From Byssothecium circinans (lineage: Eukaryota; Ascomycota; Dothideomycetes; Pleosporales; Massarinaceae), in assembly GCA_010015675.1 (NCBI GenBank), contig ML976983.1:678932-742931 (forward strand): a stretch of 64,000 bases of DNA. Reading direction: 5' to 3'. Position numbers and translations under genes: made by a program. Positions 47,634 to 56,122 of the stretch are shown in pieces. The notes below the pieces were generated by a model that did no database searches, was not told the origin of the DNA, and saw nothing but the letters and a program-made list of their open reading frames with translations. Every line of letters starts with the position of its first letter. Position 1 is the stretch's first letter.

Positions 47634-49360
47634 TTAAGCCTTAGATTTCCTCGCTTTCTTTGGCTTCGCGCCCTCTTGCTCAGCAGCCTTGACCTCTTGC
47701 TTCTTCTCGGCGACAGGCTCCTCGTCGACAGTCTTCGCGGCCTTCTTTGCCTTCTTGGCTTTCGGGGCTGGAGCATCTTCAACGACCTCAGGCTCCTCGG
47801 GGGCCGCTACCGACACATCGGATTTGCGCTTCCTGTCCCTCTTCGCCTTCGGTGCCTTGACGGGCTCCGGGATCTCAGCAGCACCGTTCGTGTCAGGCTC
47901 AGCCTCTGTCTTGCTTTTGACGCCCTTCTTTCCCTTCTTGACTATGACCGTATCGGTGACAGTGATCTGGGCGGGCTTTGACTCAACTTCGACGACCTCA
48001 GTGACATCTGCGGCAGGCGCTTCGAGCTGCAACTGCTCCTCCGCTCCAGCTGCAGTATCGATCTGTTTGGGGACATCTCCAACTGCCATCAAAGTGGGTG
48101 CAGTGAACTCATAGTCCATCTCATCCTTGAGCAACTTCGCGGTCTTCGCCCTTGTCTTGTTCTCCTTAGCTACACGCTTCTCCCATTGAGCTCGCTCCGC
48201 GCCTCGGACCATGGCAAGGCCAGCCTTCTTGTTTCGCGGGTCAACCTTGAAACGCTCGTTTGCGCCTTTGAAGAGGTCTGGGTGGACCTGTTCGGGGGGT
48301 ATAGTCTTGCACTGAAGAATGTGACCAAACATGAGGTAGTTATGCATCGTCTTCGCGACAATCTCGGCGACATCGCCGTGGGCGAATTCGATGAAAGCGT
48401 AGTGTTTGGAGGCGCCGGTTTTCTTGTTGCGCGAGAGGCGGAGGCGGGTAACTTGACCGAACTGGCCGAAGTACTTCTTCATCTGGGGCTCGAAGAAACC
48501 ATGCGGGACGCGACTGGAAGTGTTAGCGTAGAGTACATACCAAGGCGAGGTAGACCTACCCAAGGAAGACGACACCAGGCTCAGAGTCTTTCTTAGCCTT
48601 CTCCAACGCTTTGCGCTGCTTCTTACTGAGCGTAGGAACTGTGACGGCCTTCTCGTCGAATTCGCCATCTTTCTCGACGTCGCTCTCGTCTCCTTCGCTC
48701 TCAAATCCAGCAAGCAGGGCAGCCGTCTGATCGTCTAGGTCCTCCTCGTCCTCGGCATCATTTGCCTCTACCGGCTCAACCTGGGTCGCCTGTTCTACCG
48801 GCGCATCTTCTTGCTTCTTAGACTTCTTTCCCTTCTTCGATCTTTTATCAGCGACAATAGGGGCCTCCTCGGTCACAGTAACCGTCTCCTTCACAACCGG
48901 TGCCGTCTCCTCGACCTCATCGATAGCCTTGCTCTTCTTCCCGTTCTTGGTCTTCGCTTTCGTCACCTGAGGCGCAGGAACAGCTTCTACAGCCAGCTCC
49001 TTAGCTTTCGTAGTTTTCTTCTTCGGCTTCTTAGTCTCAACTTCCTCCTCATCGACTGGCGCAACTGTCTTGCTCTTCTTCGGCTTCTTCTCCGTGGGCG
49101 CTTCTTCGTCGGAGAAGAAATCCTGGGCGCGGGCGCGGGCGAGCTTCGCAGTAGCTGGGAGAGAATCGAGAGGCTCGACGGCAGCTTTCTGAGCTCTGGA
49201 AGATTTGCGGGTTGCTACGGTAGTTTCGTCGGACTTTTTCTGCTTCTTCGGCTTGGGCGCAGTCTCGGGGGCGCCTGGTAAATCGTGAGTGAAATTCAAC
49301 AATTAAAGAGAGCAATGGACTACCTTTGCGCTTCTTGTTCTTGATATCTTCTGCTGCCAT
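47634..49360 (-). CDS. nop15: Nop15/NIFK-like ribosome biogenesis RRM protein
   Basis: Nucleolar RRM protein of the Nop15/NIFK type, which binds pre-60S rRNA in ITS2 processing. Minus-strand exons 49360-49324, 49274-48560 and 48513-47634 give 543 residues. The RRM begins with GVVFLGRVPHGFFEPQMKKY and continues FGQVTRLRLSRNKKTGASKH and YAFIEFAHGDVA, then HILQCKTIPPEQVHPDLF, which is diagnostic for the family. An intron splits the RRM right after VVFLG. The protein is much longer than yeast Nop15 (about 220 residues): both flanks are Lys/Glu/Ala-rich low-complexity tails with PKKxKK runs, which look nucleolar. Divergent from smn1. Confidence 0.9.
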
Positions 49361-49695
49361 TGTGCTTGCTGTTTCGTGTTGTATGTCTTTGAACCGCGTT
49401 TTTGAATTTCTTGTGCGAGAAAAAGTTCAGAAGCAAGAAGCTCGAGCCTCTGACTTTTTCTGGAGCTAGCGGGGTTCGCCGAGGTTTGCCCGCTTATAGC
49501 GAAGAGCAGCTCACACTCATTACTCCACCTACCTTAACTATCGTTGATCCTCTGCTTCGCTCTCAGAACCTCAGGATACGCAAATCACAGCTCCAGGAAT
49601 CTGTTCCATTTGTATAAACTACGACTCCAAGAGGAATAATAATCAGCGACGCGCGGAACGTGACATACATTTGAGGGCTTCGATTACGCGTAATT
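49361..49695. promoter_or_regulatory. Shared promoter, nop15 / smn1
   Basis: 335 bp between divergent start codons of two RNA-metabolism genes. No distinct motif could be assigned. Confidence 0.45.
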
Positions 49696-50460
49696 ATGGC
49701 GCCCAGCATCAGTCTAGATGACCGGAGCGCGTGGGACGACTCCGCCTTGATTAACTCATGGGACGAGGCTGTCAGCGAGTATGAGGCCAGTCTATCTATA
49801 CACACAACCTTAGTCTAGATGAGCTAACCTTGGAGCAGAAGTACCACAGCATTCATCGCTCCGGAAAGCGTCTGGAAGATGTTCTCAGCGAAGTAGAGCT
49901 CACACGGTTACAAGAGTAAGCTATTCCTTCCTGCTTTCTGTGAGAGTCTAACAATCGCAGGGAGCATGGGGAAGTGATGGAAGTAGCGGAAACCAGATGC
50001 AGCGTTGCAGATCGAAACAACCATACGGACCACAAGGATGCCGCGATGCCTCAAAAGAGCACCAACGGGGACAAAGTAAATGCTACGAGCGACGTTCATG
50101 CGCAGGTACGATTAGACATCCTGACAGCTGCTATATTCGACTGTCACTAAGTACGGGTTGTAGGAACAAGCAGGTTCCGGGCACCAAGAGTACACAAGAC
50201 CCGCAGAAACAGCCACGCTGCAGGATAACCCTCTTGCGGCGTCCATGCCACAGGCTCTGCTCGGAACTGGTAAGTGTCCGGCTAGTCAGATAGCCGCTCA
50301 AGGCTTGGGATAGAACACTTGGCAGGAAACACTTTCTAACTGCTCGCCAGTGCAAGACGAGAACCTCAAGAATCTAATGATGTCGTGGTACTATGCAGGC
50401 TACTACACGGGCCTTCACACTGGGCAGCATCATCCCGGGTCAAACGTCACCCCGAAATAG
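49696..50460 (+). CDS. smn1: SMN (survival motor neuron) homologue
   Basis: SMN assembles Sm rings on spliceosomal snRNAs with Gemin2. Exons 49696-49785, 49839-49915, 49961-50105, 50164-50269 and 50351-50460 give 175 residues. The N-terminus WDDSALINSWDEAVSEYEKY is the Gemin2-binding motif, and the C-terminus MMSWYYAGYYTGLHTGQH is the YG-box oligomerisation helix. Between them is a short polar linker without a Tudor domain, as in fission yeast Smn1. The first intron needs a GC donor (GAG|GCCAGT) to join SEYE to KYHSIH; every GT nearby breaks frame. The other introns are GT..AG. Identification rests on both conserved ends and is strong. Confidence 0.88.
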
Positions 50461-51409
50461 TAAGCTCGTGGAAGACGAGGACATCTTTGCACATGGACCC
50501 TGACTAGCAGTGCCATGGACCAATCAGAGGTACGATCACACTCGATCCTGCCCAGCCACGCGTTGACTGAGAACAGCTTGTGCCTCATCACACTCTCCGG
50601 ATCTCAAGGCTGCGAAATTCGCACCGCGCCGACCCTCATGCAGTGGAGTTTTCCAGCCTTTCCGTTCAGGCACCACGCAACGATGAACCCTGCAAATTGG
50701 GTGCTTGGTAAAGCTTGTCAGGACAGTTGGTGGGCACTTTGGTCGGGATCGGAATAGAGAACAGGCGGTAATTTTCCACGTAAGAGGCCTTCCTCTCCAA
50801 TCAAACAGTTCACAAACATGCAAAGACCTCCTCAATGCCCTGCAAATTATTTAAAACTGCACGACACACGTGCCAACGCGCCAACACTATGTATCAACGG
50901 GCGATCCCTTTTCGGGCATGCGGGGTGGAAGCGAGACGGATCTGCGACACTCCAACACAGATCTCATACACACCTCCTACACTTGATGCTCCAACGCCCA
51001 ACGCCACGCCTGCCTTAGGTTCTTGCCTCAGTGGAAATCAGTTCATTTTTGCAGGTAGGTACCTGAATGCCCGGCAATCGGCCAAGCCGAGGGGTTGCGA
51101 TGTTTCGTCCAGGCTGCATTCACACCCCAGTAGCTCTCAAACACACAATTTCATGCGACGATTAAAGCACATCAGGTCCCATCCTCGTCCACTTTCCTTC
51201 TCTTCATCCTGCCCTTAACCGTTGAGGTCTCGTGCCAAACCAATACCACTCTCTTTTTTCCTCCCTGGTTTTCACTTCTACATCTGAGCCGGCCCTCATA
51301 GTCCAGCCCCTTTCGATCTTTTCACCCCAACAGCCTTTTAGTATTAGCTTGCAGTGCAGGCGGATTCAGTCCTTTTCGAACCTTTTACGACACTCCAAAT
51401 CTAGTCATA
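50461..51409. other. Intergenic region smn1 to cupredoxin gene
   Basis: Promoter and leader of the cupredoxin gene are expected in the C/T-rich last 250 bases. No gene supported; frames on both strands (50515-50757, 50835-51218) lack motifs. Confidence 0.45.
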
Positions 51410-52269
51410 ATGAAGTACATTTCGGCATTACCTCTGGCAGCTGGCCTCGCCGCTGCCCAGATGCAAGTCATGAGCGTTGCGCCCGCAGACGCCCCAGCGG
51501 GCGCAGCCACACATACCGTAAGCCATCGCATCAGTCTAATTGTGTGAACCCTCCTAACAATCTGCAGGTAACTGTTGGTGGACTGAAGGCTGCTGCGACC
51601 GGCATGGTACCTGTCTTGGGATTCACGCCCGAGTCGATCACGGCAAACATGGGCGATATGGTCGTTTTCCAGTTCATGCAAAAGAACCACACAGCCACGC
51701 AATCGACCTTCGACCAGCCCTGCAAAAAGATGGAGGGGGGAATGGACTCGGGCTTCATGCCCAACCCTGAGGGCAAGCCTGGAGTTACGTGGAACATGAC
51801 GGTCTCGACCACCGAGCCTCTCTGTAAGCTCATCTCAATTCCCCTTCCAATCGACAACGTTTCTAACAATCTCCTAGGGTTCTACTGCAAACAGCAAACC
51901 GGCACCCACTGCGGCGTAGGCATGGTCATGTCCATCAACGCAAAGACCGACAACGACAAGACAATGGCCGACTTCAAAAACCTCGCTATCAAGACCAATG
52001 GCACCAACCTCAAGCAAGTCGCCATCCAAGAAGTCAACGCCGCCGCCGCTGCCGCACCGAGCACCGTTACCGTGCAAGCTGGAGGAGCTGGAGCTGGTGC
52101 CGCTGCCGCAACTGGCACTGGAGGAACTGCTGCCGCTACCGTCGTTGCTGGCCAAGGAACCAACCAGAATGGCCAGACTTGCTCGTGCCAATGCCTGTGC
52201 GGTATGAATGCTTTCCCGCCGCAAGCTGCTGTGAACAACTTTGGTGGTTTCGCCGGCATGATCGCATAG
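51410..52269 (+). CDS. Secreted cupredoxin-like protein
   Basis: Extracellular fungal protein with a plastocyanin-like cupredoxin fold. Exons 51410-51517, 51568-51823 and 51878-52269 give 251 residues. The first 16 residues (MKYISALPLAAGLAAA) are a signal peptide. The fold shows VGGLKAAATGMVPVLGFTPE, GDMVVFQFMQKNHTATQSTF and WFYCKQQTGTHCGVGMV, where H (KNH), C, H and M could be the type-1 copper ligands (C-x6-H-x4-M). The tail is Ala/Gly/Thr-rich, not Ser-rich, and ends with a CSCQCLCGM cluster. No clear GPI signal is seen. Role likely at the cell surface, inferred. Confidence 0.85.
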
Positions 52270-52983
52270 ATATAGACAAGACGGAGGCAACAACCATGTA
52301 CACTTGTACCATGGGCGACGGTGTGACGGGTGGATCGGCAGGTGGATAAAGAATACTAATTACTTCTCTACGAGTTGTTCTTGATGGCTTGACTTGGTGC
52401 AAGGCCGGAATGATTCGTTCTTATGACTTAGTTGGCGGAGGGGAGTAGAGGCGGGAAGGACTCGGGGGTTTGAAACCCCCTTATACCAATATTTCTGTTC
52501 TTGTGTTGTTGCTGTTTTTGCTTCGTTTACCTCGAGCTCCCCAGGGCGTTCCGCATTATACCGTAATCCTTTCATGGCGGTGGGAGCCCCACTTGTAAAA
52601 TTTAAAGATAGAATCAATCTTGACTTGAATTGAATGAAGTTCTCCGAGAGAAAGAAAGTTCGATTACTCCGTTCTAGGACTTTGATTTTGGTTTGGTGAA
52701 CTTCTGATCATCAGTTCGCAAAGGTAAGGGAGTGAATGCCGCGTGTGGAAGGTGGAATTAGGAAAGGACCTCACAGCATGCGACAGTCATAATCGTTGTA
52801 TTGCAAAATAGAGGAAATCACCCAAAAAGCCCAACCCAAGCACACCTCAGCTCCCTTACCATAACCAAAAAGAAACGCTGGCTATGCGCCCGCAATGCAT
52901 CGTCGCTCGTCATGCTCGCAGAACTAATGCTCAGAAAACGTCCGAATATCAAGCCTCTTTCGGATATCGCAAGTCCGGTTCCT
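52270..52983. other. Convergent intergenic region
   Basis: 3' flanks of the cupredoxin and SERF genes. No gene supported. Confidence 0.45.
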
Positions 52984-53468
52984 TTATTTCTTCTTCTCGC
53001 CGCCGCCGGCAGCAGCCTTCTTGGCCTCAGCTGCACACGTGTCAGCACATCCGCCTCCTCCATCACTACCCACACTTCCCAACGCCCTTCCAGCCTCCCG
53101 CGTCGCCGTCCATATCGCAGGAAAAGCAACCATGAGCCTTAAATACGGAATCGGACTTACCAGCAGCCTGTTTCGCACGCATAATAGCCGCAGTGTCCTC
53201 CTTCGCTTTGGCGAATTCAGTCCCGCTCATCTACACGCCCAGCATCAATAACCCGGAACGCCACACGCTCTGTCAAGATAATACGTACGTTGTTTCCCTT
53301 TTTCTGTATCACTAGGTTAGCGTCGATGTCACTGAGGCATACGTACTCTATCTCATAAGAGTACACGCGCGGCGGCGGTGTGGGCAAAAGCGTGGATGGA
53401 CATACGTGTTTGGCGGCTTCCTTCAAATTCTTCTCTCTTGCCTTGTCTCGCTGGTTACCGCGTGCCAT
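52984..53468 (-). CDS. SERF/4F5-type small basic protein
   Basis: A 64-residue member of the small EDRK-rich factor (4F5/SERF) family, highly charged and disordered; human SERF1 alters amyloid formation, and the normal role is unsettled. Minus-strand exons are 53468-53406, 53303-53289, 53230-53161 and 53030-52984. The family start MARGNQRDKAREKN is followed by KKGNN, MSGTEFAKAKEDTAAIMRAK and a Lys/Ala/Gly-rich end. Exon 2 is only 15 nt (KKGNN). Four exons for 64 residues, with introns of 58-130 bp, means more intron than coding sequence. All junctions are GT..AG and in phase. Confidence 0.85.
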
Positions 53469-53927
53469 GGTGATGAGTGGCTTTTTGAGGACTTAGGGGC
53501 GGGGAGGACGTTGTGCGGTAAGGCTGGATGGTTTACAGGGCGCTCGAAGGAAGTCGGCGTGGGGTTTGGAGGTGGAAAGAGTGGGAGTAATAAGCGCGCA
53601 CGCGCGATAAAAAAGAATGGGTCGGGCGGCTAAGGCTAGAACGCGGCAGTGCCACGCTAGAACTTCACCCTTTTCCCGATGCCCAACGAAGCATGTCAAT
53701 CAAGACCATACACGAAGCCGATGCTCAAACAGTACGAAAAATTGAAGATATGGTTAAGTGAATTGGACCGTTTTCATCTCGTCATTGTTCATATTGTGCT
53801 CATCTTGTTGGTACTACCATGCACACACTCCTTATCTCGTCTCCGCTTGAACAATTCGCCATGAGCCGATAGAGTATAGTGGACGCAGCCCTACGTGCCG
53901 TTCACGCGTTCGCAGCCATGAGCGATA
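53469..53927. other. Intergenic region
   Basis: Upstream of the SERF gene and downstream of the next minus-strand gene. No gene supported. Confidence 0.45.
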
Positions 53928-55227
53928 CTACGAATTCTCGTCCGGACGGTACGAACCAGAGTCGCCCTTGAGCAGTTTCTGCCGGGTATCATCCCGACCT
54001 AGCCAGGAGACGTACCACGTCGACTGGTTGTGCTTGACGCGGCAGCGACGATCCCAACGACCGTTGTAGCTCGAATTGTGCTCCCAGTATTCGGCATCCA
54101 AGTCCTTTCCCTTGGGCTTCGAGCGGTCCATGCAGTCCAGGCACAATCCATCGAAGTAGGCCTCGGTCGCAGAGACAGTCTTGCGGACAACGTAGAGCTG
54201 CCAGCACTGTCAGTATGAGGTCCCGTTCAGCATGCAGTTTGTACAAGCTCACCCAATCGACGGACTTGCAGCGGTTGCACTTCGGGTTCCAGTTCAACTC
54301 GAAATCGTTGAGACGCTTGACGATGTCATTGATGGATGAACGGTTGATAATATCTTCGATCGGGAACGCATTCACTGCCACCAAGGCTCCCAAATAACGC
54401 CCGACTGTCGCGTCCCAGCAATCGCACTTCCCCGTATCGAACCGGAGCACATTGCCAGCCTTCTTCCACAGATTCTTATGCAGCGTTGTCTTCAGGCCTC
54501 CGCGTGCGTGGTTAGTCGGTCCTACATAGATAGAGTAAGCACTGTTGACATAAACGATAGGTGGCGATAGCTACGTACCGACGAAGTCATTGGGAGCGAG
54601 ATGCATAAGCTTATGTTTGAATCCCTTCGGCTGACGCTCCTTGATGTGACCGACGTTGTTGTACGCCAGATACTTCGTAACCCGCGCAAACCCAACAGCA
54701 TGGTCGAAGATCTGGCAAGGCAGCGCCAGCAACCTCGCCATGTCGATGTCGAGTGCCTTTCCCGCGAGATTGTCGTACCACTTGTTGAACCAGGGTTGGA
54801 GCGCCTTCATATCATTCTCGCGCTCTTGATACTTCCACCAGCGCATGGCGTGCCAGATACTGGTGACGGAGATCTCATGAAGGCCAAGCTCAGCCATACG
54901 TTCATGCGACATCTTGTGCAGATGAGCCAGCCAGACGAGGACGCCTTCCTTGTCCTCCCCCTCCTCCTCTCCATGCTTGTTAGCACCTTCGCGCTTCGCC
55001 TCCCCACCCAGGGTGATCTCAGTCGGATCGTCGGCCCCGGACAGAATAGGCTTGAGATAAACGCTCTTCATGCAGACTTCAGTCGAGACGAGGATCTCGG
55101 TGACGTGTTTCTCGCCATTCTCGAATGGAGTAAGCAAAGTAATGATGAGGTCGCCTTTCTCATCGACGGTCACGTCCTGGTCAAAGACGAGTGAGGCTCC
55201 GCTGCTCTTTCCAAGGAAGCCGGGCAT
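53928..55227 (-). CDS. Unnamed conserved fungal protein, CxxC pairs
   Basis: I recognise no named family. Minus-strand exons 55227-54579, 54521-54253 and 54197-53928 give 395 residues with canonical introns of 55-57 bp in phase. The N-terminal half is mixed alpha/beta with a helical WHAMRWWKYQERENDMKALQ region and an acidic loop. The second part has GNVLRFDTGKCDCWDATVGR and AFPIEDIINRSSINDIVKRL. The third joins CNRC to CLDC across the last intron (C-x2-C-x22-C-x2-C), which looks like a zinc-binding module. The ending is polar and charged. No signal peptide or membrane helix is seen. The overall regularity suggests a real, expressed gene. Confidence 0.75.
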
Positions 55228-56122
55228 CGTGGGCTGGAATATATGTCAGCAATTGAACAGTCAACGAGGCTGACGAACACTTGCCTATGGCGATATTGTG
55301 ATTGGGAAATTCTGAACGCAGAATCTGCAGGACTCGAGAAGGGAGTTATCTTTACGGAAGATAGGCATGCAGTGAATCAAAGTGGGGCCCCCCAAATATG
55401 GCAGTCGCTGGGCAACTAAGGTTGGTCGCGCTTGCCACTGACTGTGCCTCTCGCAAAAGCGAGATTTCGAGGAATAATCGAGCCTATAAGCAAAATATTA
55501 AACTCATCATGCCACCTCCATCTACCACTCCCAGAAATCAACACCAACTGTGCGACGCAGACACGCTTCGACGTGTTCCACAATCGGGAACATTTACTCA
55601 ACCTTCCCAATCCAGTAATTCTCGCGCGAAACCATCGATCACAGTCCGGAACGTTACCAATTCGCTTGCGGGAACGTTACTTTTCCTCCCCGATCCGGTA
55701 ATTTTCTCGCAAAAGTGTCGATTGCAGCGCCGGAACGTTACTTATTTTACCTGTGGGAACGTTACTTTTTCTTGGCATTATCAATGTTTAAAAAGACTCC
55801 TGTTGAAGTAGTGAGTGAGTGGCTCCGCTGTTGGCAGATTGTATTATAGAGCTTTGGATGGGATTGGGATTGGAGATTTTGTAGGGTTATTGATGAATTT
55901 GCAATAGGATCGCTATTTACACGGGTGATATGCTACAACCAAAAGAACCCCCCTCTCTGTCGATTTCCCCAACGCAGAGGTCCACACTGGATGTTTACAT
56001 CAAAGACGTATTATACAACTTATAGCATAACGTGATGTGCTAAGATGCCTTACACATATGCACAGAGGATATGCTCAAGAGCTCTAAGCGCCATCATCCA
56101 ACCGTTTTGACACCAACATAGC
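55228..56122. other. Intergenic region with tandem repeat
   Basis: Between the start of the unnamed gene and the end of the PPR gene, both on the minus strand. It holds an 84-bp imperfect tandem repeat (separate entry). The frame 55398-55811 is open across the repeat because the unit is a multiple of three, but I do not accept it as a gene. Confidence 0.45.
55578..55776 (+). repeat. ~84-bp imperfect tandem repeat, about 2.4 copies
   Basis: Two units start at 55611 (TCCAGTAATT) and 55694 (TCCGGTAATT), after a partial unit. Each contains GGAACGTTAC twice: at 55648 and 55671, then 55732 and 55756. Units differ by many substitutions and small indels, so the duplication is old or was mutated. Confidence 0.75.

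Noticed and set aside
48811..49281. 156-residue Leu/Arg-rich plus-strand frame
   Set aside because: Antisense of the Lys/Glu-rich part of nop15, a typical complement artefact.
54601..55194. 197-residue plus-strand frame
   Set aside because: Antisense of exon 1 of the unnamed gene, which has consistent introns on the minus strand.
55398..55811. 137-residue frame over the tandem repeat
   Set aside because: Open only because the repeat unit is a multiple of three; no motifs, no orthologue recognised.
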